Program-made: the position numbers and the translations under genes
Origin: Aphrocallistes beatrix
Lineage: Eukaryota > Porifera > Hexactinellida > Sceptrulophora > Aphrocallistidae
Length of the DNA stretch: 64,000 nt
Assembly (NCBI GenBank): GCA_963281255.1
Contig: OY725489.1
Coordinates: forward strand, 4,278,001 to 4,342,000
Direction: 5' to 3'
The notes under the pieces: generated by a model
What the model saw: only the letters and a program-made list of their open reading frames with translations
Database searches by the model: none
What the model was told of the DNA's origin: nothing
In this document: in pieces, positions 23,840 through 34,012 of the stretch
How positions within the stretch are numbered: position 1 is the first letter of the stretch
Layout of the letters: each line of letters starts with the position of its first letter

Positions 23840-24031
23840 CAGGGGAGTATCTAGGAGCGCGAGACGCTACTTTAGGCGTATGGTTTTAAGCCGCAATGTG
23901 TTTAGGAGCGTAAAAATTCAGAAAAATACCCAAGTTAGCCAATATTATAATGTTATTTAGCGATTTAGGCGTATGAAAATTTAGAAATTGTAGATTAGGA
24001 GCGTTTCTCTGGAAGGCTGTAAAATATGCTG
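23840..24031. mobile_element. Probable hAT MITE inserted in an AT repeat
   Basis: It starts CAGGGGAGTATCTAGGAGCG and ends in CTG, with ATATATAT on both sides (duplication cannot be told from the microsatellite). Internal TTTAGGCGTATG words match the MITE at 28,001-28,201. Confidence 0.5.
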
Positions 24032-24042
24032 ATATATATATA

Positions 24043-24575
24043 TCCATACTATTAAAACTCGATTATTGTTTGTGTATATATATATATCTGTAACGAATTG
24101 ATTGAAGAAACTGCCGGGCGCAGAAAGCTGATTTTTGGCATGTGGGAGTCTTTTGGCTATGGCTCCAGGAAGTTCAAAACAAAATGTCGACTCATCATGG
24201 AATTATGACGTCATTGTCACATTTTTAAAAGTTAAGCAACACAGTTATTCGGGCATAACTCAGCCATTATAGGAGATAGAAGGGTGAAATTTTAATAGAA
24301 TCTGTGTACTAACATATCTCACATATGATGCAACTATCATCAAAAAATGATGACACATCACTTTTTTATGACGTCATCATTACTCATCAAAATTTTAAAA
24401 ATTGACAAATTTGGTGATTTTTCGTGCGATGTCGAATATAACAGTAGGACAGACATATTTAGGGATGTTATCTCCCATATCATTAATCAATGCGACCACA
24501 GGCGTCCGAAGGGCCCCTCAGGCGGACACAAAGTGTCCGCCAGCCGCGTAGCACACGCAAGCGAAGCGCGCTTGT
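24043..24575 (+). mobile_element. Helitron-like non-autonomous element, plus orientation
   Basis: The 5' end TCCATACTATTAAAACTCG resembles Helitron 5' ends (TC plus CTATTAAA). The 3' end holds stacked hairpins: GGACACAAAGTGTCC, then GCAAGCGAAGCGCGCTTGT at the very terminus. There are no inverted terminal repeats. Related copies are at 52,164 (minus) and 59,516 (plus), and end fragments at 8,833, 15,418, 28,929 and 33,110. The exact 3' end differs from the canonical CTRR, so Helentron-like is the safer label. Confidence 0.6.
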
Positions 24576-24894
24576 ATATATATACATATATATATATACG
24601 TAGGTCATGCTAAAAGTTTCTGGATTAGGTACTTTATTGTACTCTCATAATGTTGATGTTAATAGATAATACTTTATAGTTAAAATATTAGCTTAAATTT
24701 CAAATTTCATTAGAATCGCTCTATTTGATCACATTTTATAAGCATTTTTATAACTCGCACTTTCAATTTTGAGATTTTCTTATCAATTTATTAATGGAAC
24801 TAACTCGCGAACATTTCAGAGCAATAATATATTTAGATTGATATATTATGATATTATGAAGATGGTTTAAGCCCAAAACTGCTTCGAAAGGCTC

Positions 24895-25870
24895 AAAAAA
24901 TGTTTCGATGATCATGCACCTTCAAGACAACTCTTTATGAATGGTAATCTAACTTCAAACGTGGTAGGGCTTCACTTGAAGATGATGCTCGGAGCGGGAG
25001 GCCTTTAACGGCGACTTTGCCTGAAAAAGTTGATAAAGTACGTCTGATGGTTGAGGAATATCCAAGGGTTACAATTGAGGACATAGAAGGGTATATCGGC
25101 ATTGGATCGGCAGCCTGACAATCAATTATTCACGAACATTTGGGTCTAAGAAAATTAACTGCGCGTTGGGTCCCACATTTTCTAACAGATATTGAAAAAA
25201 AAGTTCGGGTGGATTGGTGCAACTTCATTCTCATGAAATTCAACGGAGGTGGTTCAAAGCGAGTTTGGTATATAATAACTGGTGATGAAAGCTGCATATA
25301 CCATTACGATGCCGAATCTAAGAGGCAATCGATGGCATGGTGTGCACAAGATGACGCACCCCCCACCAAGATTCGGCGGTCTAGGAGTGCTGGTAAGAAG
25401 ATGGTTGCATAATTTTTCAACAAAAGTGGTCATATAAAGACTGTTCCACTTGATGATCGCAAGACTGTAAACGCGCAATGGTACTCCGAGGTTTGTATTC
25501 CTGGCGTGCTCCAAGCATTGCGTGAACGACGCCCAAAGTGTGGAACTCGGAGACTACTCTGGCATCATGATAATGCGCCAGCCCACACAGCCGTCCGAAC
25601 TTGGGACTTTCTGGAGGCGGAAAGGGTTCAAATTACTGCCTCACCCTCCATATTCCCCTGATTTGGCCCCTTGTGACTTTTTTTTTTTGTTTCCAAAAGC
25701 CAAGACTATGTTAAAAGGAAGACAATTTTCTTGCGAAGAAGAGGCCGTCGACGCCTATTTTGAAGCGGTCTCGACCATCGACAAGGAAGAGAAGTTTTCA
25801 AAAAATGGTTTGAGAGAATGCAAAAGTGTATTGATTGCGATGGAATATACTTTGAAAAAATTTAATAACT
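24895..25870 (+). pseudogene. Mariner transposase (SETMAR-type), frameshifted
   Basis: Fragments in three frames give the usual order: the helix-turn-helix tail (RASLEDDARSGRP near 24,975), EHLGLRKLTARWVPH (25,135), TGDESCIYHYD with the first catalytic Asp (25,280), WHHDNAPAHTA with the second (25,562) and PPYSPDLAPCDFF with the third Asp (25,645). It ends near 25,870 just before the nested element. Stops and frameshifts occur at about 25,118, 25,412 and 25,515. Confidence 0.9.
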
Positions 25871-26104
25871 TAATTAGATATACAGGGTGTCCCAAATTAT
25901 TGTCGTATTGCATATTTGTCTATATTAACTTATTGTATTCCGAGTTTACATTCAGTTCACTTACTTTTCCTCGGATACGTACTTGTATTAATTAACGATT
26001 GATTTTATATTGAACTTTGTAATATGGTAGAGTGAATTTATCCATATTGAAGATTTTATCATCGAATTTGATTAATTCACTATGGATGTCAAAATTCACC
26101 AGAA

Positions 26105-26335
26105 TCAGTTCGTAACAGAGCCATCGGCATGATAATCGGTGGGATGGTGCAGAAAGATGTTGCCAAGAGTTGTGAGAAACCTCTCAGAACGATTCAGCGT
26201 TGGTGGGTACGATTCCGACAGGGAGAAGATCTCAGACATAAGCCTGGGGCCGGGTGTCCAACAACTGTAACAAGGGTAGCAAAAATTGTAATCTCCAAAT
26301 CTCTTGGGAAAATTCGTCAATCAACTAGAAAGTAT
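26105..26335 (+). pseudogene. Tc1-like transposase N-terminal helix-turn-helix
   Basis: The reading AIGMIIGGMVQKDVAKSCEK, then LRTIQRWWVRFRQGEDLRHK and a PGAGCP variant of the GRP motif, matches the paired DNA-binding domain of Tc1-like transposases. It stops at the inserted ACTTAG-rich sequence near 26,336. The catalytic domain is missing on this side. Confidence 0.85.
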
Positions 26336-27290
26336 TTACTTAGTTTTATTTGGTATACTTAGTATTTACTTAGTTTTTTGTTTAAAACTAAGTAAAAACT
26401 AAGTAAAAACTAAGTTGGTATTCACAGAACAAAACTAAGTAAATACTTAGTTTTTACTTAGTTTTTACTTAGTTTTTACTTAGTTTTTACTTAGTTTTGA
26501 TGAATACTTAGTTTTTACTTAGTATTTACTTAGTTTATTACTTAGTTTTTAACTTAAATGAATATATTTTTAAGTCGACATCGAAGGTGACTTAACTCAC
26601 AATTTTGTTAAGAAAACATTATTTTACATCCTTGCAAAGAGAAAGATGTGAAAATAAATGTAATATTATTATTGAGAAGAACAATACGATCCAATTTTAT
26701 CGCAATTAGAACTCTATTTATTTGTTGTAGTCACCATTAGCTGTAGTATGCTTTTACGACATTGATTTGATTTACAGTAATTACCACAAAAATGTCTTCA
26801 TCACTCAATATCTTACGTAAACGTGAAGCTGCTGAATAATCATTGCATGGTACGAGTAATATTATGATAATTATTATGAATTCAATATCGTTGAATGAGT
26901 CGATGGGATATGAATCATTTGACCTATCTCTAGATACCCTTTGATTGGCAAAACTATTAAATACAGTGTACTTAGTTTCTATGTCAAAATGAAACACAAA
27001 CTTAGTATGGGATTATTAAACTAAGTAAAGGAATAAGTAATAAATTAAGTTAAAATTAAATACTTATCCAAACTAAGTAAAAACTAAGTAGTTCTTAAGT
27101 TCGACGCATAAACTAAGTATTTACTTAGTAATTACTTAGTTTCGAGCAAAAAACTAAGTATGGATTTAAGTATAAGTATAGCTAAGAAAACTTAATGAAA
27201 ACTAAGTAATTACTTAGTTTAAGTTAAGTTTAAGTTAAGTTTAAGTTAAGTTTAAGTTAAGTTTAAGTTAAGTCAATCTGAGAATAGGGC
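26336..27290. repeat. ACTTAGT/AACTTA palindrome array ending in GGGCCC terminus
   Basis: Dense copies of TTACTTAGTTT and AAACTAAGTAA in both orientations occupy both flanks (26,336-26,570 and 27,000-27,280), ending with GAGAATAGGGCCC (27,281-27,293). The array at 46,870-47,157 ends in GAATAAGGGCCC in the same way. These look like subterminal repeats of one DNA-transposon family whose left end is lost. The centre (26,570-27,000) has no recognisable gene. Confidence 0.65.
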
Positions 27291-27299
27291 CCCTGGACT

Positions 27300-27810
27300 G
27301 TAGGGTGGATGCTCAAACTCAACCATCCCCATGCATGCAATTTTGGCTTTGACCTGCTTGGTTTGGTGAGGGCGGGCATTATCGTGCAATAATTTTAACC
27401 CCTTCGCTCCAGTACTAGGTCTTCGTTTAAAAAGTATTTGTTCAACTTCACTAAGACACTGGTTAGTATAGAAATTCCCTGTAATGGTTTGTCCTTTTGG
27501 AACTATTATCTACGCAACTGGGCCATATCCCTCAAAAAATATACAGTACATCACCTTGGATGACCTGAAATCGGGCCTAGGAATCATTGGTGGATCTGAG
27601 TGACTCTCCTTCCACACCTTGTTCGCTTCTTTAGATAGAGGTGTGCTATACTGTACCCACGTTTCATCTCAAGTCACTACTTCAAATAAACGGCGAGGGT
27701 CAGCTCCTTTATACAATTTTAAGAGGTTTCGGCAACTTTGACCCTGGTTACCATTTGGGCCTTTGTTAAGCAATGATGGGCCCATCGGGCACAAACCTTT
27801 GATAGATTGA
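27300..27810 (-). pseudogene. Mariner transposase catalytic fragment (minus strand)
   Basis: The minus-strand reading includes DETWVQYSTP (first Asp, after an in-frame stop), YGPVA, VPKGQTITGNFYTNQ, LHDNARPHQTKQVKA (second Asp) and PPYSPG, where the sequence is cut by the GGGCCC terminus before the third Asp. It is a different mariner lineage from the one at 24,895 and opposite in orientation, so it was inserted separately. Confidence 0.85.
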
Positions 27811-27829
27811 CATGCACGCTTTCTGGGTC

Positions 27830-28000
27830 AAAGGGGAATGGCCTGGCAACTCACCGGAGTATTTTGCAGGAGAAGCTGAATGAGATGTCGCCCTCAACTA
27901 ATCTCGAGCAGTTGTCAGAAAATCTTAAAATTGCCTGGAGAGATATTGATCCCTCAATCCTGGAAAATTTAATTGCTGGGATGCCAGGTCGTAATGCTAA
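27830..28000 (+). pseudogene. Tc1-like transposase C-terminus
   Basis: LNEMSPSTNLEQLSENLK, AWRDIDPSILENLIAGMPGR is the usual C-terminal helix region of Tc1 transposases and is the distal half of the gene whose start is at 26,105. The MITE at 28,001 truncates it. Confidence 0.8.
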
Positions 28001-28201
28001 CAGGCTTTCATCCAGGCGTACTGGGCGCGCCTAGAGGCTCGTATTTGGTCCCATGGATCAGAATTAGGCCATGATTTAGGCGCGCGGCATACGCCTACTT
28101 AGGCGCGTGGCATAACACAGATAAAAATGCAGTCTTAGGCGCGTAGAAAAATGGTGGCGCCCATTTAGGCGTATGACTTTGGAAAGCTGGATGAAACCCT
28201 G
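28001..28201. mobile_element. hAT MITE
   Basis: The ends CAGGCTTTCATCCAG and CTGGATGAAACCCTG are inverted (one mismatch). The flanks AATGCTAA (27,993-28,000) and ATTGCTAA (28,202-28,209) are an 8-bp duplication with one change. TTAGGCGCG and TTAGGCGTATG words recur inside. Confidence 0.82.
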
Positions 28202-28669
28202 ATTGCTAAGTGTCTCCAATTGAATGGATATTGGCAAATAATGAGTTACATCTGACACTTTTTACCTATTTTAAAATAATCCTAACGAATACGACAATAT
28301 TTTGGGACCCTGTATAGCTATCTTATCTTTCATAAATCCGGAAACCTTTGGCATGGCCCTTGTATGCACACATTACTAAGCGAGTTTTAACCTTTCATTC
28401 AAATACCTAAAGGCCTTATTGTATGGTAAAAGATAATAATTGATTAGGAATAAAATTCAAAAGGAATTGTACATGTGCCTAATTAGGTGAATAATAACAA
28501 TTATCCTATATAGCAATCATTTCCCTTTGCTGGGCAATGCAATCATTCCCTATTATTATGTGCATATCAGGTTTCACACATTGAATAGAAACTATACTAA
28601 AATCATATTCAATAACAAATGATTAAAACGGCCATAATTATATGATTTCTCCGTCATATGTATATTATG

Positions 28670-28790
28670 TAACCTATTTGGCTGCCCTGTTGGGGGCCGG
28701 GCAGGAGACGGAGCCATAGCAGCAGAGACGGTCCAGTACACCAGGCGCAGCACACCCAGGCCCTCCAGTGCCTCCAATATTTTAATTGTG
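28670..28790. other. GC-rich island of unknown role
   Basis: About 110 bases are far richer in G and C than their surroundings, and both minus frames stay open (one Gly/Cys/Pro-rich, one Leu/Val/Pro-rich). No splice pattern is convincing and no family is recognised. It could be an exon of a minus-strand gene or a transferred or inserted fragment. Confidence 0.35.
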
Positions 28791-28928
28791 AGTTGTTTAC
28801 TCTTCTAAATTTACAAATGCAAGATATCCTAGTTTTCATCTACCTTTCAAATGCAGTAATCACCCCCTGGATATTCATAAATAACTCGCAATTCTCGAAT
28901 GTCTAACAAAGTTGAATTTATTTTAACT

Positions 28929-29008
28929 CAGGTGCGCTTTGCAATTTTACGTTCCGCGGCTATCGAACGCCTTGGTGTCCACAGAATCGCTATGCTGGCG
29001 CCTGGTAA
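28929..29008 (-). repeat. Helitron-like 3' terminus fragment
   Basis: CAGGTGCGCTTTGCAATTTT followed by diverged hairpin motifs (GAACGCCTTGGTGTCC, GCTGGCGCCTGG) matches the order at 15,418. Confidence 0.5.
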
Positions 29009-29319
29009 TTTTATATCAACATAATCAAAATTTTCTACGGGTGCTAAATATTGATAACTTTCACTGATCAATTTCAATTTTATTTATTTCATGAAATTGC
29101 GTATTGTGAACAGCAAAGAATATCGTTATAAAATCGAAAGTACGATATTGAGAAGATACAGCCCTATTACTCCAGGCCAACATTTGAGAACTAGACCATT
29201 CCTATTTTTGGCATTAGTTTACTTTATGTACCAACATCTATTGTGGACATAAGCAACCCAAATATTTGGCATTTTATTATTCGAAAGTGTAGTATATCAT
29301 CTATAATTTTTGTAATGTA

Positions 29320-29788
29320 CAGTATCTGGACAAAAGTATTTGCACACTTCATTATCTTACGTGCATTTAATACTAAAATGGGTATATTCATGACGATTAA
29401 AACTCCGAAACGGTAAGTGATACAACTGATCGGGTATCAAATTCGAAATCTTTGCATTTAAATTAGTTATTGTAGGATATTTCTAATTAATTATTAATTC
29501 CCAATGTTTTCAAATTATCAATCACTGCCACTTTGTGCCACATATGTCCATTTTTATCACTATACATGATGGCAATGTACTACCTCTTGTGGCGCAGGTT
29601 GATAATCTTTATTCATTGAGTTGAGAAATCTTCAACTATTACTAATTCGAATGTGAAGATTTCCAAACTTAAATCAGACTATTAATAGCTCTTAGAGTTT
29701 GAATACTTTTTCCTTCATGAAAAGATCCAATTTAGTACTATTTGTATGGGGAATAATATAGTGTACAAATCCTTTTGTCCGGGTACTG
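29320..29788. mobile_element. Tc1/mariner-type MITE
   Basis: The ends CAGTATCTGGACAAAAGTAT and TTTTGTCCGGGTACTG are inverted, with TA on both sides (29,318-29,319 and 29,789-29,790). Flanking sequence resumes the match to the intron near 1,800-1,860, so the site was in the paralogous gene segment. 469 bp, non-coding. Confidence 0.85.
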
Positions 29789-29799
29789 TATATGCAGTA

Positions 29800-30950
29800 T
29801 GTATTGAACCTTTCTTATTTCAATACGCGTACTTTTCACACTTGATCAGTAATACGGAAAAAGGAGTTAGCCATAGTTTATGTATGTTATTTCCTTTTAG
29901 ACATATTATTGACTGACTGCCCCCCTCATGACCACATAGGGTCAGAGAGGGGGGAATGATAATTCAAATATTTTGATCTAAATCATACATATCCGGAGAG
30001 AGATGAACATTGGAATAGGCTGTGATGAGAGACAAATTATGTATTGATTTATTTACTATACGTACAGGCGTAGAGTTATCCAACCTGGGAATATAGTTAT
30101 TTTTTTATGAATTAGTACGTATTGAGTAATAAGACAATACAAGGAATATCAATTAAATTATGTTGCTTTTAGATTTATCGCGGGACTGATGGTGAGGCAG
30201 TGGATCATTGGATCCCCTACTTTTTTGGAAAAATATGGAAACCCTACCCCTATGGCTAATTATACGTTGTCAGTCTTATTGTACATGCCTGAGTCCTGGG
30301 AGCTAGCCAGATATCTTTTAAAACACAAGGGATTAAAAAGTATATATTCTTTAGGTATTTAAGAATGCCACATAAAAAAGATGATGAGCTGAAAAAGGAC
30401 CACCGCTTACTATCGTCAGACTGGATCGGTCGAGGCGTTCAGATCCAAGTAAATGTGATACTACCTCGGATCCAGGATCTCCTCAGCTTGGTCTTGTATC
30501 AATGGCCCTTGATGAAACAGATCCGTATGAACGGAAAAAGGGAAAGAGCCGAAAATCCATGAAAAGGTACAGTTTAATTCATATTTCGTCTTGAGCCAAC
30601 CGTCTTGTTTTCACTATATATTTAACTTTAGATATGAATTTGAGAAATACTGAGCAATATCAAAAAAATCCAAGCATTTACCTGGAACTAAATGTATAAC
30701 GGAATACCTCGGTCTATTTTCAATCGATACAACCTTCTAATTGCACGCACACAATCTAACATTAAAGAACAGCCGAGACTGCAATTGACCTTACTAAGAT
30801 TTATCAAAATCACAATATTGCTACAGTAAGGCCAGCAAATCACAATTGAATGCAGACTGCCGCGTCGTAGACCCATTTCGCGTGGTGAGGAACATCAGGA
30901 TGGCTATTAGGGGAGGATGAGGTCATCATCTAGCAACAAGTTATATACTA
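29800..30950 (+). other. Diverged paralogue of the left-end gene region
   Basis: TTGAACCTTTCTTA before 29,820, the C-run/G-run block at 29,919-29,962 and the core at 30,690-30,950 match 1,850-1,960 and 3,060-3,300 in the same order. The block corresponding to the exon at 1869 has no start-to-end open phase-0 frame, so at least that exon is lost. Two open exon-like blocks remain. 30173-30259 follows a TTGCTTTTAG acceptor and encodes IYRGTDGEAVDHWIPYFFGK plus eight residues to a stop. 30388-30566 is open, Asp/Ser/Lys-rich (TSDPGSPQLG, YERKKGKSRKSMKR), and ends at a GTACAG donor. Whether these are used is unknown. Confidence 0.4.
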
Positions 30951-31548
30951 TCTCATTGTAGATCCTCTTCACATGGAGAATGAGATGACTAGAAGAGATA
31001 TTGAATCGAGACAGTATCTGTGATTATCTCCTAGTTTATTCAATCTAGGATTATACTAGGATTACTAGGATTAGGATTATCTAGGATTATACGGTTATTC
31101 ATTGTCAATATAAACTAACACTGGAATAATTTATGTTTTTGGTACCCATGGCAACATATTAGAGCAACTTGAGTCCAGCTTTGATAACTATTATAATCCA
31201 GAAAAGTTACTTCAATGTGCCTGAACCAGACTAGAAACTATAACTAATCATCCGCCTGAAGGTCCTAAAAAACAATAACCGTCCTGGCTACAAATCGATT
31301 TTATTATTTGCATTATTTTCGAAACAATATGACATCGTTAACAAATTTGATTGGGAACCCAAAATTTCCCAATTCAAACACATTTGTTGCTAAAGATAGC
31401 AGCAATACAATATTGTAAACATCGCTACCGTATTATTTGTTATACTCAATATATAACTCTTACTGTCACACCGATCGGTCGGTCTCACTAACCTCAAACT
31501 TTATTAAAGTCATGTACTAATAGATTAATACTTATAGTAACAATAGTA

Positions 31549-32780
31549 CTTAGGTCATTTCAAAAGTACTGATCACCCCCCACCTATTTGATATTAAGCA
31601 ACGACTGATGTGTTATTTAATCACATATTCTCGAAATATTCTCCATTGACGCGAATACACTCCTTTAGATGATCTACCCAGCAGCGAAATGTCTTTTTAT
31701 ACTCCGCCGGTGGGATCGATTTCAGGTACTTATGAACGGCGATTCCGATCTCAATTCGACTAGTGAACTCCTTATCAGAGAGATGATTTTTCAGATTTGA
31801 AAACAACCAGAAGTCACAAGGACTTAGGTCAGGGGAATAGAGAGGGTGATTCTGTGTTTTCATCCCTATATCCTTGATGTATGTGGTGACTTGTTTAGTT
31901 TTATGGCTACTGGCATTATCATGTTGAAGTTTTATTCCACGAAGACCAGTTCTTGGCCGACGCTCTGTGTAGTGTTTACTGACTTCTGCGAGCACATGAG
32001 TGCAATAAAAGTCTCCAGTAACATTCTGGCCCTTTGGAACGCAAACTTGAGTAACTGAGCCGTAGGCGTCAAATGCAATTGCGTACATTACCTTCTTGGC
32101 ACGGAAATATGGACGCGGTCTTTTAGGTCGGGGTTCGCCCTGATGCAGCCAACACTTAGATTATCCTTGGATTTAGGTTATGAATAGTAAATCCAAGTTT
32201 AATCTATGGTTACTATCTCATAGAGTCGCCTTGCATCAAATTTTTTGTAATGTAGAAGATTTTCACAACATTCTACCCTCTGTTTCATCCGGCACTCTGA
32301 CAGCAAATACGGCACCCGCCGAGCGCAAACCTTCCTTACTCCGAGATCTTCCTTCAGAATGCGTTAAATACGTTGCAGATTTAGGCCCACCAGTCCGAGG
32401 CTCATCTTCAGTGCTGTCTCTTGACTCTCTAAATAGTCGAGCCCATCTTCTAACCGTAGAATAAGCAAGTGCTTGATCTCCACAAACTCCACGAGATCTT
32501 TGTGGATGTTTCTGTTCGAATCTTTTAGCAGTGAACGAAACTTGAAATACACCCTTTGCTCTTGCTCAATAATTGACGATTTTGAAGCCATAAATGTATA
32601 AGTAGCCAAAACTGACAAGATTGAAATGATGATTATAAGAAAAATACTTATGCTATCTTTAAAATCTTTTAGATATTAGGAGAGAATGGGTAATGCTATC
32701 TGGAATATATTAATTTGTACATTCGATATACACTAGCTGTCAAAAATTAATAGTGATCAGTACTTTTGAAATGACCTAAG
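31549..32780 (-). mobile_element. Mariner element with complete ends, copy 1
   Basis: The ends CTTAGGTCATTTCAAAAGTA and its complement at 32,761-32,780 are inverted; TA flanks both (31,547-31,548 and 32,781-32,782). 1,232 bp. A second copy is at 49,420-50,689. Confidence 0.95.
31621..32591 (-). pseudogene. Mariner transposase, copy 1 (internal deletion and frameshifts)
   Basis: It starts MASKSSIIEQEQRVYFKFR at 32591. The helix-turn-helix part runs in one frame to about 32,365. The middle is broken and the part with the first catalytic Asp is disrupted. The last 155 codons (32088-31621) are open, with VPKGQNVTGDFY, LQHDNASSHKTKQV (second Asp) and PLYSPDLSPCDFWLF (third Asp), and stop at 31621. 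It is intronless and typical of DD34D mariners. Confidence 0.92.
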
Positions 32781-32789
32781 TATAGAGCT

Positions 32790-33109
32790 ATACGTATACT
32801 GTTAGACAAATGAAGGACATTACCCTCTCTGATACTCTCTCATTTGATTCTGCACGAAGACGTAATCGTTAAAACGCAGGGCTTCGGACCACGTTGGTGA
32901 CGATGGAACGCATACCTTCTCTCCAAAGAACCAATCAACCGATAAGGATGAACTGGGTAGGATCACATAAGCTGAGGGCTGGACGTTAGTGTGTCGCGTT
33001 AAATGATTATTTCTCAGTCCCTCTTTCAGACAAAAGATATTTTCAATTATAGGTATGTTTGGTTTACTTATTTGTTATGTAATTTATGTTCTAATATACT
33101 TATTTAGTA
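32790..33109. other. No gene recognised
   Basis: No domain, tandem repeat or terminal repeat seen. Confidence 0.4.
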
Positions 33110-33180
33110 CAAGCGCACTTGCATACCTCAGCTCTCGAACACTTAGTGTCCGCAGAGTCAGCCAGCGGACTCCTGAAAAT
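33110..33180 (-). repeat. Helitron-like 3' terminus fragment
   Basis: CAAGCGCACTTGCATACC, then CGAACACTTAGTGTCCG and GCCAGCGGACTCCTG; same order as at 15,418. Confidence 0.5.
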
Positions 33181-33474
33181 ATAAACAAATTCAGAAGCAC
33201 CCGGGTGATAAATATTCATACTTTACTGATCCATTTTAAATTTGTTTAATTTATGAATGCATTAAAAAACAGCAAAATCAATATAAGATATAAATACCGT
33301 TTTTGCATACCGTAGGGATATACTATATTGTATTATTGTATCAAACAGATTCAAGATGTAAGCAAATGTGAAATGGATTTGTGAAAGTGACCAATATTTG
33401 GCACCTGAGGGATTCTTCTGAAAGTGTTTATTTTTTTGGGCGACGAAGTGTTCATTAGCCGCGCTGCAAATTAA

Positions 33475-33600
33475 ACATTAAAGTTTGTACTTTCATCATT
33501 GTGTAAGGTATTGATAATCGACTCTAGGCGTCGTCGTGTTTCACACTGAAATAATTTACCTGTGCCCTAGCAAGCTTCAATCCCTAGCTACACCACTGCC
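33475..33600. repeat. Downstream edge of the Mutator/PHD element, copy 2
   Basis: From AAAGTTTGTACTTTCATCA this matches 51,866-51,990, while sequence to the left differs. The block continues, with interruptions, to the transposase gene in both copies. It is therefore probably the 3' edge of the element. No matching inverted end was found upstream of either gene. Confidence 0.6.
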
Positions 33601-34012
33601 CACCCCTATACAGTACTTGTACGTGGACTCCTGAGGTAATTCTCCACATATACTACAATATTTTGCAGTCAAAATTTAGTCACGATTTACCCGAATTGAC
33701 ATAGTTCACTATAATTTCTCCTGATATAATAGGAATTGTATCTTGATTGTGATAATTTTGATTTGCTCAGTTTGTTCCGATAAGAGGAGTACTTCCAAGC
33801 AATTGTATCTTAAATACGTAGATATTTTAATTTTATCATAAAGTACTATATACGTAGTAATAAAAAGGATTATGTGTATATTTTAAAACCCCCCCCAATA
33901 ATTTGATGAATTGTTTTCCGCATTACCTGTATATATTAGCGATTTTATTAAAGAACAAAGGGATATGTTTATTTTAATGATGGCATGATACTACAGAAAT
34001 TATTGATGTAGA

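Larger units (their letters stand above)
25883..28312 (+). mobile_element. Tc1-like element nested in the mariner, itself interrupted
   Basis: The ends CAGGGTGTCCCAAATTATTG and its counterpart CAATATTTTGGGACCCTG are inverted and flanked by TA (25,881-25,882 and 28,313-28,314). The halves of its transposase gene lie at 26,105-26,335 and 27,830-28,000, separated by foreign sequence. Confidence 0.85.
24599..28362 (+). mobile_element. Mariner element split by a nested Tc1 element
   Basis: The left end (CATGCTAAAAGTTTCTGGAT from 24,607) and right end (ATCCGGAAACCTTTGGCATG to 28,354) are inverted counterparts, each bounded by TA (24,597-24,598 and 28,363-28,364). The element proper is about 1.3 kb; the rest of the span is the insertion at 25,883-28,312. 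Confidence 0.82.
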
